From contig CAZLFA010000058.1 of the NCBI GenBank assembly GCA_964558665.1, forward strand, positions 1-26,803: a DNA stretch of 26,803 nucleotides, read 5' to 3'. Below the pieces are notes generated by a model. That model ran no database searches and had not been told where the DNA came from. It was given only the letters and a program-made list of their open reading frames with translations. Position numbers and translations under genes: made by a program. Of this stretch, positions 8,552 through 16,002 are shown in pieces. The DNA is from CAZLFA01 sp964558665 (GTDB taxonomy: Bacteria > Desulfobacterota > Syntrophia > Syntrophales > PHBD01). Position 1 is the stretch's first letter. Every line of letters begins with the position of its first letter.

Positions 8552-8640
8552 GTTTCGTTATTCATCTCCTTGACGTATGTCGTGGATATACAGGGGTGAT
8601 CGAAATTTCCTTGAACATTGTTCCTCTGTAATTTGAACTG

Positions 8641-10911
8641 CTATTTTAAGTTATCAACGAATTTGCTCAGTTCTTCCTTCAACCTAGAAAATTGATTCTC
8701 CAATTCAGGAAGGACGGCCATGACTTGTTCCAGGTCATTGGCTTTTGCCGCTTTTTCCATGTCGAAAGCTACTGTTCGCAACAGCTCACCGCTTATGTTG
8801 GCGGAGGCGCCCTTGATGGTATGGGCCTGACTCGCGGTTCCTGCGATGTCGCCGGTTTCGAGACAACGCCGTAGCGTCTCAATTTGCACGGGAATATCGT
8901 CCAGAAAAGTATCTATTATCGCACGCGCCAATTCTTCATCGTTCATCACACGTTCTATCATGCTCTCCTTATCAAAAATCGGCGCCGCCGGCTTCCCTGC
9001 CGCCGCCGGGAAACGCCACGCAAACTCAGCATTAGTGCGGCTGAGATCTTTTGTGGACATTCGGTTTTGTCTTGTTGCGGTTTCTTGTGGCAGCCATCTA
9101 TATAGCACGTTCGACAGATCCTTGGGTGAAATCGGTTTGGAAATGTAGTCGTTCATGCCTGCATTCAGGAATTTTTCCTTGTCACCCTGCATGGCATGAG
9201 CCGTCATGGCAATGATCGGAATATCATGATTTAAAACCATGGATTCCGGATTTCGGATTATCCGGGTTGCCGATAGCCCATCCATTTCGGGCATCTGTAT
9301 ATCCATCAGCACCAGGTCGTACGGGATAGTTTCGAGGGCCTTAACGGCTTCCGCGCCGTTGGCCACGGCTTCCGCGCTTAGTCCCAGTTTCTTTAGGATG
9401 CCTAGGGCCACCTCCTGGTTGGTGGTATTGTCTTCAGCCAACAGGATGCGCACTGCTTCCCGACGTATCTCGCGGAGCATATGGCGTGTGACAATGTGTT
9501 GTGTCTCTTGGGTCGCGGAGGTCCCGGCTATTATGGCAGACAAACAGCCGATTATCTCTGAATGCCGCACCGGCTTGGTCAGATAGGCGGCGAACCCGAT
9601 CTCCGCCATGCGCTTAGCATCACCGCGCTGCCCCAGAGAGGTGCATAGCACGAGAATGGTATCACTAAGCTTTTCGTCGCTCTTGATGATCTTGGCCAAG
9701 GTCATACCGTCCATGCCGGGCATCTGCATGTCGAGAATGGCTACCCGGAAGGGATCTTTGGCGTCTTTGGCTAAATAGAGGGCCTGTAGTGCCGTGGGGC
9801 CGTCCAGCGCCTCTTCCGACCGCACATTACAGTTCCTGAGTTGCGCTGTAATAATCTCGCGATTCGTGGCATTGTCGTCCACCACCAGAACATGTACCCC
9901 TTGAATCTCGGCCGGTGGCTTCGGGGGGTGCGCTGGTTCAGCCTGCTTGGTAAAACGAGCGGTGAACCAGAACTCAGAACCATGGCCTTCTGTGCTGAGA
10001 ACGCCGATCTCGCCACCCATCGTCTCAGCAAGTTGCTTTGAGATAGCCAAACCTAAACCGGTTCCGCCAAACTTGCGAGTGGTTGAGGCATCCGCCTGGG
10101 TGAACTTTTCAAACATTGACTCCTGCTTTTCAGTCGGAATGCCGATGCCGGTATCCTTTACTGAAAAACGGATCAAGGCATCATGATCCGCTTCCGAAAC
10201 AAGGTTTGCCCTCACGGCGATTTCACCTTTCTGGGTGAATTTGATTGCATTGCCCACCAGGTTATTCAGCACCTGACGCAAGCGACCGGGGTCGCCCTGT
10301 AGATAGGTAGGCACTTCCGGCGCAGAGGCGCAGATGAACTCGATCCCTTTGTCATGGGCGCGCAGAGCCAGCGTGGCGGCGAAATCGTCGAGAAGGGCAC
10401 GGAGGTCAAAATCCAGAATTTCTAATTCCAGTTTGCCTGCTTCGATCTTTGAGAAGTCAAGGATGTCGTTTAGAATCGACAAAAGGGACTCTCCGCTGTT
10501 ACGAACAGTTTCGGCATAACGCCTCTGTTCATCAGTTAGTTCCGTATCCAGCAAGAGCTCTATCATGCCTATAACGCCGTTCATTGGTGTGCGAATTTCA
10601 TGGCTCATGTTTGCTAAAAATTCACTCTTAGCTCTGTTGGCCGTGTCTGCAGCTTCCTTGGCGTCATGCAGTTGTTCGATGACCGTATTTAGCTCCTGTG
10701 TTCGCTTTTCCACAATATCTTCAAGGAGAATATTACGCTCAAACAAAGAAAAGGCACTTCCCGCTGTTTCAACGCTACGTTCAACCCTTTTCATAAGCGT
10801 CGATACGATCTTGTCACGGGCGGCAAGTTCTCGTTCCAGTTCATCTATCTGCTTCTGGAAAGTATCGATGATTTCCGGAGTATGGTTTTTCTGCAACTTT
10901 TCGTCATTCAT
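8641..10911 (-). CDS. Hybrid histidine kinase (HisKA-HATPase-REC-REC-HPT)
   Basis: Protein of 756 residues from the ATG at 10911. A coiled-coil-like N-terminus (about 15-95) leads into HisKA with H104 in SHEIRTP; the N-box is NNLVGNAIKF (about 216-225), G1 DTGIGIP (about 253-259) and G2 GGTGLGLA (about 292-299). REC1 has phosphoacceptor D394 (ILDMQMP), REC2 has D537 (LMDIQMP) and K592, and an HPT domain has H697 in AHTIKGAS. All phosphotransfer residues are present, giving a His-Asp-His relay in one chain like BarA/ArcB types. It lacks membrane segments and any sensor domain, so input must come from a partner. The reading frame is open back to 10986, but ATG 10911 has an SD (GGGAG) and overlaps the last 8 bases of the FIST gene, implying translational coupling. 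Confidence 0.93.
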   Translation of the reverse strand: MNDEKLQKNHTPEIIDTFQKQIDELERELAARDKIVSTLMKRVERSVETAGSAFSLFERNILLEDIVEKRTQELNTVIEQLHDAKEAADTANRAKSEFLANMSHEIRTPMNGVIGMIELLLDTELTDEQRRYAETVRNSGESLLSILNDILDFSKIEAGKLELEILDFDLRALLDDFAATLALRAHDKGIEFICASAPEVPTYLQGDPGRLRQVLNNLVGNAIKFTQKGEIAVRANLVSEADHDALIRFSVKDTGIGIPTEKQESMFEKFTQADASTTRKFGGTGLGLAISKQLAETMGGEIGVLSTEGHGSEFWFTARFTKQAEPAHPPKPPAEIQGVHVLVVDDNATNREIITAQLRNCNVRSEEALDGPTALQALYLAKDAKDPFRVAILDMQMPGMDGMTLAKIIKSDEKLSDTILVLCTSLGQRGDAKRMAEIGFAAYLTKPVRHSEIIGCLSAIIAGTSATQETQHIVTRHMLREIRREAVRILLAEDNTTNQEVALGILKKLGLSAEAVANGAEAVKALETIPYDLVLMDIQMPEMDGLSATRIIRNPESMVLNHDIPIIAMTAHAMQGDKEKFLNAGMNDYISKPISPKDLSNVLYRWLPQETATRQNRMSTKDLSRTNAEFAWRFPAAAGKPAAPIFDKESMIERVMNDEELARAIIDTFLDDIPVQIETLRRCLETGDIAGTASQAHTIKGASANISGELLRTVAFDMEKAAKANDLEQVMAVLPELENQFSRLKEELSKFVDNLK

Positions 10912-12061
10912 AAATAATAACTCCCGTGAGGGTTTGATTGACATGGATGGAATTAAACTGCTCACCATATGTGTTGAACCCGACAACGGTAAGGCCGGAA
11001 ATGATAGAATCGAATTCTTCCGTTAGGGATTTGTTTGTTACTTCGAGCTTTCTGAGGATGCAGTCACAGAAAATGGCAAGATGATTTCCACTGGACTCTT
11101 TCTGTAAGTCTTGAATCAGCTGCCTTAGATTACCTGTTATATCTGATCCCTTGCCAATGGTCAGGACAAGCCCTTCTTCTATGGCACAATACAGACTTAG
11201 GCTCATGTCGGTATTAACCTTTTGAATTGAGCGAACGTAATAATCTCCGCCTATCCGGAACATTAATGGATTTTCAGAAAAAATTTCCGGGCTGAGTTCA
11301 TCGACCCGGAGTCCAAGGACCCTTGCGTATTCGATTGCAGCAGGATGACCGTTTATTTCATGGATTATACGATTCTTGCTGTCAGCTGCCGTCACAATAA
11401 TTTTTTTGTCTGTTGATGTGAAATGTTGGGTCTTGAATGTTAGAAAGGGCAAAGATGTTTCAAATAAGAGAATAACAGCAGCATCCTTCTGAAAACCACA
11501 ATCGGCGTAAACGAACGTCTCTTGGAAGCTAAGATCGTCTCCTGCGGATCCTCCTATGATTGGGATCCCATCAAGGTTGGTAAAAAGTGCGGCTATTACC
11601 TCGTCTTCAAGCTTTGACAGTCCATCAATTAGGAGCAGTCCGAACACAAGGTTCTTACCGAAGGAGGTTCTAGAAGAGAGATTTTTTTTCAGATCAAGTC
11701 CAAAGGTTAAAAAATCAGATGCTTTCCATTGGGACAGAGGATACAGGAGACGCACGTGAATCTTCAACTCGGGGGATGTCAGAGCCACCGCGACGATTCC
11801 TTCTTTCTGGTATCCGGCTGGAGAAATCTCGCCAGCTGTTGTACACCCAACGATGGCACACTGGAAATGAGACACCAATGCCTTCGACAACTCTGTCTTG
11901 TTGTATTGAGAGGAGCAAAAAAAGATAAGGAGATCAGGATTCGATGTCTCTATGGCTTGATGGAGCTCCTTGACTGCGGCATTTGCTTCCTTCTGCCGAG
12001 ATATCCCCCAACGGACACGCATGCGACCCTGCTTCATAAGCTTCTCATCAGTATTGTTCAT
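10904..12061 (-). CDS. FIST-domain sensory protein
   Basis: Protein of 385 residues with a FIST N domain (about 27-215), seen in DLLIFFCSSQYNKTELSKAL and IVGCTTAGEISPAG (about 70-83), followed by a FIST C domain (about 230-370) with GDYYVRSIQKV and a terminal GFNTYGEQFNSIHVNQTLTG. FIST domains are proposed to sense small molecules, possibly amino acids, and usually sit beside or inside histidine kinases or chemoreceptors. No signal peptide or membrane helix is seen, so it is cytoplasmic. AAGGAG precedes the ATG at correct spacing. It is the first gene of the signalling operon and overlaps the kinase gene, which itself has no sensor domain; a FIST-kinase complex is the natural inference. Confidence 0.88.
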   Translation of the reverse strand: MNNTDEKLMKQGRMRVRWGISRQKEANAAVKELHQAIETSNPDLLIFFCSSQYNKTELSKALVSHFQCAIVGCTTAGEISPAGYQKEGIVAVALTSPELKIHVRLLYPLSQWKASDFLTFGLDLKKNLSSRTSFGKNLVFGLLLIDGLSKLEDEVIAALFTNLDGIPIIGGSAGDDLSFQETFVYADCGFQKDAAVILLFETSLPFLTFKTQHFTSTDKKIIVTAADSKNRIIHEINGHPAAIEYARVLGLRVDELSPEIFSENPLMFRIGGDYYVRSIQKVNTDMSLSLYCAIEEGLVLTIGKGSDITGNLRQLIQDLQKESSGNHLAIFCDCILRKLEVTNKSLTEEFDSIISGLTVVGFNTYGEQFNSIHVNQTLTGVIIYE

Positions 12062-12177
12062 AAAGTCTCCTTGTTAGTCGTGGTTAACCCTTTAGATTTC
12101 TAGAATTGGCTCAGAGGATGGCACGTAATCATTGTATCCGATCTTAAGTAGAACAAGATAATACATATCTTAGTTAA

Positions 12178-12206
12178 AATATAAGAAGAGTATGCTTGAA
12201 TGTCAA
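12178..12206 (-). promoter_or_regulatory. Sigma-70-type promoter of the FIST/kinase operon
   Basis: On the minus strand TTGACA (12206-12201) is a perfect -35 box, followed by a 17-base spacer and TATATT (12183-12178). The predicted transcript start near 12171 gives a leader of about 110 bases before the FIST gene. Confidence 0.7.
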
Positions 12207-12700
12207 TGAATAATTCCAAAGACTAATTTTTGACGATGAACCGTATTAATGTGCGATTAGATGTAGAAAATTTAGTTGAGTCAAATTTGATTATCTGGAT
12301 GAGATTTTTCTGAGAAAATCGCTCATGCTATCGATATTCCATTGTAATATTGCATATCAGAAGAATACAACAGAAACAACATTACCGGAAGGAGCGGATA
12401 GGGTTAGCATCGAAGACAAACAGCCTTGGTGCAATGCACTTCCAACTCGTTATCATCGATCAGTACAGACCTCCCGAACCCACGCTTTGTATTTGAAGTC
12501 AATTGGGGAGACTTTCAACCCGGAGGAGAGAGAGACCGCATGCTTAATTTATATAGACACCCGATTATCACCGTGGTATTCACTCTACAATCAACTCAGA
12601 CAGGTAACGGAGATATAGAAGCAGTGCAAATGGCGCTCTCAGCCTGTGGAGGCATACTGCCTAATAACGGCAATAATACAGATAAGAAAATATTTTACTA
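12207..12700. other. Intergenic, no supported gene
   Basis: About 500 AT-rich bases between the divergent FIST and DUF3313 genes. Two overlapping open frames of about 90 codons occur (12325-12618 and 12426-12701), but neither has a ribosome-binding site, a recognisable motif or protein-like composition. The promoter of the DUF3313 gene is presumably here but was not identified. Confidence 0.5.
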
Positions 12701-12718
12701 AACATCGAGGAGGTTAAA

Positions 12719-13414
12719 ATGAAGCTAGGGCACAGAAGAATAATGACAGCTATGATCATCGCCATCGGATTTTTGGTCATGCAGGTATCCACAGGGTTCG
12801 CGGCAGACATCCCCTTTTCGGGATTTTTCGGCAATAAGGCCATATATGAACAGCTTAAGCCGGGTGGCAAAGACCAGGCAAAACTGCGCTGGGTCAATAA
12901 AAACGTTAATCCCAAAAAATATAACAAGTATATGGTAGACAGCGTTATCTTCTTCTTCGCAGACAATGCCGATTACAAGGGCATCGACCCTCAGGAGATG
13001 AAGGAACTTGCCGATACATTCAACAAGGAGATCGTGGCAGCCTTTAAAGACAAATATCCGATTGTTGCTGAACCCGGTCCGGACGTGATGCGGATCCGCA
13101 TCGCCATCACAAATATAAAGCAGAGCAGACCCGGCCTTAGTGTTGTAACATCGATAATACCGGTCGGTCTTGGCGTAAGTCTTCTCAAAAAAGGCGCAAC
13201 CGGCGGCTGGTCGGGCAGCGGCTCGATATGTGCAGAATTTATGGCTGTCGACAGTTCAACCAACGATATAATCATGCTGGGGATTGACGAGAGGAAGGCG
13301 GAGTTCGAGCAGCGTTTCACAAAATGGGGGTCTGCCAATGACGCATTCAAAATGTGGTCTGAAAGAATGGTGGAGCTCATCGATCACTCCAAGGACATCA
13401 AAAGGAAGAAGTAA
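12719..13414 (+). CDS. Exported DUF3313-like protein
   Basis: Protein of 231 residues with a typical Sec signal peptide: basic KLGHRR, a hydrophobic core about 9-26, and cleavage likely after GFAA (about residue 29). The mature part starts IPFSGFF. It carries FKDKYPIVAEPGPDVMRIRI and a glycine/serine segment TGGWSGSGSI followed by AEFMAVDSSTNDIIM, the pattern of the DUF3313 family. Most family members are lipoproteins with a Cys after the signal peptide; none is present here, so this one is probably soluble in the periplasm or peripheral to the membrane. GAGGAGG (12707-12713) sets the start. Function unknown. It stands alone, followed by its own terminator. Confidence 0.75.
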   Translation: MKLGHRRIMTAMIIAIGFLVMQVSTGFAADIPFSGFFGNKAIYEQLKPGGKDQAKLRWVNKNVNPKKYNKYMVDSVIFFFADNADYKGIDPQEMKELADTFNKEIVAAFKDKYPIVAEPGPDVMRIRIAITNIKQSRPGLSVVTSIIPVGLGVSLLKKGATGGWSGSGSICAEFMAVDSSTNDIIMLGIDERKAEFEQRFTKWGSANDAFKMWSERMVELIDHSKDIKRKK

Positions 13415-13511
13415 TTTTTTAACAAATTAATAAGCACCATATACGGCAGAACATTAATCACCACATGCAACAATAATCAGAACCGAACTGCTGTTTCGGA
13501 TCAAGAGATGG

Positions 13512-13545
13512 AAAAGCACCTTTGCAAAGAGGTGCTTTTTTATTT
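13512..13545 (+). terminator. Rho-independent terminator after the DUF3313-like gene
   Basis: A perfect 10-base stem AAAAGCACCT / AGGTGCTTTT with an 8-base loop, followed by TTATTTT. It separates the DUF3313 gene from the CGNR operon. Confidence 0.88.
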
Positions 13546-13590
13546 TCAGGCGGTTTACAAAATTACAATCCCCTGCATCTGATATACTTC

Positions 13591-13619
13591 TTGACAATAC
13601 AATTGTAACCATATATTGT
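13591..13619 (+). promoter_or_regulatory. Promoter of the CGNR-nitroreductase-HAD operon
   Basis: A perfect TTGACA (13591-13596), a 17-base spacer and TATTGT (13614-13619). The expected transcript start near 13626 leaves only about 15 bases of leader before the start codon, just enough for the SD. Confidence 0.65.
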
Positions 13620-13627
13620 GGTTACAA
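13603..13627. promoter_or_regulatory. Perfect inverted repeat over the -10 box, likely operator
   Basis: TTGTAACCA - 7 bases - TGGTTACAA, with 9-base perfect arms whose centres are 16 bases apart (about 1.5 helix turns). It covers the spacer, the -10 box and the start of transcription, so a bound dimer would block RNA polymerase. The natural candidate ligand protein is the CGNR regulator encoded 14 bases downstream. Confidence 0.65.
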
Positions 13628-13640
13628 AAGAGGATGTCGA

Positions 13641-14225
13641 ATGGCAAGAACAAACACACACCCCAAGTACAGTCAGTTCAGATTCGATGCCGGCAGTCTG
13701 GCCCTTAACTTCGTCGCGACAGTCCGGCACCGCGGCTCTCAAAAACCGCGGGATCTTTTGCAGGGGCCGGAATCACTCGCCGAATGGTTCAGTAAGGCAG
13801 GCTGCCACAGTCCCGCCGTCAGTCCGTCTCACCATGAATTTGAATCCGCTATCCTCCTTCGCGAAGCTATCTACAGAACTCTTCTTTCCCGCATCCGGAA
13901 CGAGCAGCCGATTTCAGCGGACATAAAACGCATCAATACTGCCTCTGCATCCAGTCTTGCCGCGCCGCAGATCGAATCGAAAACCTGCGCCATACAATGG
14001 AAATGCGAGGAACCCGTGAAAGCCTGTCTTGTCGAAATTGCGAGAGACGCGGTCATGCTGATAAGCGCTACGGACCGCAGTCGCTTAAAATCGTGCGACA
14101 ACAGAGGATGCCAAATGGTTTTTATCGACAACTCACCGGCAAACCGGCGCCGTTGGTGCGCGATGTCCATTTGCGGCAACAGGGAAAAAATCAAGGCACA
14201 CAGACAGCGTAAAAAAAATGCCTGA
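13641..14225 (+). CDS. CGNR zinc-finger protein (ABATE-type regulator)
   Basis: Protein of 194 residues. The N-terminal part (about 14-85) matches the ABATE-like region: FDAGSLALNFVATVRHRG, then SLAEWF and FESAILLREAIYR. The C-terminal zinc finger has C152 and C157 (SCDNRGCQMVFID), then RRRWCAMSICGNREK with C173 and C178 and the eponymous CGNR, and a basic tail. The family is predicted to act as transcription factors that respond to small molecules or stress; direct evidence is sparse. AAGAGG (13628-13633) is 7 bases before the ATG. As first gene of an operon with a palindrome on its promoter, it is probably an autoregulator that controls the nitroreductase and HAD genes. Confidence 0.85.
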   Translation: MARTNTHPKYSQFRFDAGSLALNFVATVRHRGSQKPRDLLQGPESLAEWFSKAGCHSPAVSPSHHEFESAILLREAIYRTLLSRIRNEQPISADIKRINTASASSLAAPQIESKTCAIQWKCEEPVKACLVEIARDAVMLISATDRSRLKSCDNRGCQMVFIDNSPANRRRWCAMSICGNREKIKAHRQRKKNA

Positions 14226-14343
14226 AACGATTAAATGCTGATCAGTGCATTAATGTCTGCACTATTTTTAAGGAGAGCAACGCAAGACTTTTGCGTCAGG
14301 CAATATCGGCAAATAATGCAACCGATGAGAAAGGAGAAAGTCT

Positions 14344-14913
14344 ATGGAATTATCTGCAGCAATCAAAGGAAGACGAAGCATCAGGAGATTTAAGGCAGAG
14401 CCGGTCCCGAAAGAAGTTATCGATAACATCCTGGAACTGGCTCAGTGGGCGCCGTCGGCCATGAACATGCAGGACTGGCGGTTTATCGTCGTAGAGGGAG
14501 AAAAGAAAGAAGCCCTCTTGAAAATCACCGCCACCGCTTTTGAAAGTTTCCGGCCCGTTCTGGAAAAAAACTTTCCTGACAAGCCCAAAGTGCTCGAAGC
14601 GTCCAAGCGGTTTTTCGAAACGTATGGCGGGGCTCCGGTGATAATCCTGGCTTACGGCGGACACTTTCCTACAGGCATGGAAGATCCATACAGCATCTCA
14701 CTGGCTGTCCAGAACCTGCTCCTTGCGGCCCACGATGCAGGATTGGGCGCCGTATGGGCTGACGCCGCCGTATTTTACAGGGAGAAGGAAATCAATGCCC
14801 TGATGGGGATGGAAGGAAGGAAACTTGTATGTCTGATACCTATTGGATATCCGGATGAAACTCCCAAAGCGCCTCCGAGACGTGAAGGAAGGGTTCAGCG
14901 GCCGGGTATTTGA
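14344..14913 (+). CDS. Nitroreductase family FMN protein
   Basis: Protein of 189 residues, typical length. FMN-binding landmarks: GRRSIRRF (9-16), WAPSAMNMQDWRFIVV (about 35-50, phosphate and isoalloxazine contacts), a central helix with YSISLAVQNLLLAAHDAGLG (about 119-138) and the C-terminal LIPIGYPDE. The family reduces nitro groups, quinones or enones with NAD(P)H, or acts as a dehydrogenase; substrate unknown. The SD AAAGGAG precedes the ATG. It lies 118 bases after the CGNR gene and 62 before the HAD gene, on one probable transcript. It is distinct from the ferredoxin-fused nitroreductase at 21350-22174. Confidence 0.9.
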   Translation: MELSAAIKGRRSIRRFKAEPVPKEVIDNILELAQWAPSAMNMQDWRFIVVEGEKKEALLKITATAFESFRPVLEKNFPDKPKVLEASKRFFETYGGAPVIILAYGGHFPTGMEDPYSISLAVQNLLLAAHDAGLGAVWADAAVFYREKEINALMGMEGRKLVCLIPIGYPDETPKAPPRREGRVQRPGI

Positions 14914-14975
14914 AGACAAGCAGAGCTTGTCGGTAACTGTATGACATACTGTCGAAGAAAGGAGGGTTTACGACT

Positions 14976-15659
14976 TTGAAACCGCAGTTTGCTGAAATAA
15001 AGGCTTGCGTGTTTGACGCTTATGGAACGCTCTTTGATTTTAACTCGGCCGTCGGCAAATACCGCAACCGCCTGGGAACAAAGGCTGATCAGGTGTCCGC
15101 CTTGTGGCGAACCAAACAGCTCGAATACACGTGGCTGCGAAGTCTGATGAAGAAACACGAAGATTTCTGGAGAGTGACCCAGGATGCCCTTGACTATGCC
15201 CTCGACGCTTTTGAGATTTCAGATAAAGACCTGCGAAGAGAACTCATTGGCGCATATATGCACCTGGATTCGTATTCCGACGTCCCTGACACCCTTCGCA
15301 TTTTAAAAAGTCATGGACTCAGGCTGCTCATACTGTCCAACGGATCACCGGCTATGCTTGAAGAAGCGGTGAAAAGCAGCGGGCTCGGAGATATGATCGA
15401 GGCAGCTTTATCAGTTGAGCAGGTCGGCGTTTACAAACCTGATCCTCGCGTTTACAGAATCGCAGAAGACTTTTTGAAGATCAGCGGCACCGGGATCGTC
15501 TTTCTTTCCGCCAATGCCTGGGACGCAGTCGGGGCTGCCAATGCCGGTTTGCGGGTTGCATGGATCAACCGGTTCGGACAGCGCCGCGAACGGCTGCCCT
15601 CCCAGCCGGATGCGGAAATCAGATCACTTGCTGAACTCCCGGGTCTTCTTGGCTGGTGA
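14976..15659 (+). CDS. HAD-family hydrolase, L-2-haloacid dehalogenase type
   Basis: Protein of 227 residues. It has the full active-site set of type II L-2-haloacid dehalogenases: nucleophile D14 in FDAYGTLFD, R45 (halide/carboxylate contact), S121 in LSNGSP, K154 in KPDP, N180 and D183 in SANAWD. In known enzymes the Asp attacks the halogen-bearing carbon, releasing halide and giving the D-2-hydroxyacid. The motif spacing fits this subfamily better than the phosphatase branch, but some members act on phosphate esters. The start is TTG: AAAGGAGGG (14958-14966) lies 9 bases before it, and no ATG occurs early enough to include the nucleophile. It is the last gene of the CGNR operon. Confidence 0.85.
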   Translation: MKPQFAEIKACVFDAYGTLFDFNSAVGKYRNRLGTKADQVSALWRTKQLEYTWLRSLMKKHEDFWRVTQDALDYALDAFEISDKDLRRELIGAYMHLDSYSDVPDTLRILKSHGLRLLILSNGSPAMLEEAVKSSGLGDMIEAALSVEQVGVYKPDPRVYRIAEDFLKISGTGIVFLSANAWDAVGAANAGLRVAWINRFGQRRERLPSQPDAEIRSLAELPGLLGW

Positions 15660-15668
15660 AACAGTTTT

Positions 15669-15706
15669 AAACCGCCCCGGTCTGCCGGACGGGGCGGTTT
15701 CTTTCA
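15669..15706 (+). terminator. Rho-independent terminator of the CGNR operon
   Basis: An 11-base perfect stem AAACCGCCCCG / CGGGGCGGTTT with a 10-base loop, followed by CTTTC. The stem is very stable; the T tract is interrupted. Confidence 0.85.
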
Positions 15707-15754
15707 TAAAGTCATTTCCTGATCATCGCACTTCAAAACTCAGATTAGGACAAA

Positions 15755-15843
15755 CCCGGATTACGCAATAGAATGCGCAGGCACTTGGACAAGTGAATAT
15801 TATCCTGGTCAAAGGGTATTACGCCTTTATAACGTAATCCGGG
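15755..15843. other. Candidate branched stem-loop element
   Basis: CCCGGATTACG (15755-15765) is perfectly complementary to CGTAATCCGGG (15833-15843). Enclosed are CACTT-GGAC-AAGTG (15782-15795) and AAAGG-N8-CCTTT (15811-15828), so the strand could fold as a three-way junction. It lies in the 15660-16002 gap, upstream of the promoter at 15939. An 11-base inverted repeat at this distance can arise by chance in a window this long, so function is uncertain. The same stretch contains a minus-strand open frame of 71 codons (15745-15960) that I do not believe is a gene. Confidence 0.3.
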
Positions 15844-15938
15844 ATAAAGATACTTCCGACAGTCGATCATCAGGATACCTTTCCTGTGAAGCGTCAGCAT
15901 GATTCCGGCACGAGCCGCCCGCCATATGTTCATTTCTA

Positions 15939-15967
15939 TTGATAAACCCTGATAATTCATTTATATA
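15939..15967 (+). promoter_or_regulatory. Promoter of the REC-TPR gene
   Basis: TTGATA (15939-15944), a 17-base spacer and TATATA (15962-15967). Predicted start near 15974, about 28 bases before the coding region, which supports the TTG start codon chosen for the next gene. Confidence 0.55.
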
Positions 15968-16002
15968 CATTTCCAAATACAGGAAATGGCCGGGGAATAT
16001 CA

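Noticed and set aside
12325..12701. Two overlapping plus-strand open frames of about 90 codons
   Set aside because: No SD, no motif and no protein-like composition; they probably arise by chance in the gap.
14233..14252. Imperfect palindrome around CTGATCAG after the CGNR gene
   Set aside because: Short arms with mismatches, no T tract, no promoter boxes; insufficient for a terminator or operator call.
15745..15960. Minus-strand open frame of 71 codons
   Set aside because: No ribosome-binding site or family match; it overlaps the promoter of the REC-TPR gene and the stem-loop element.
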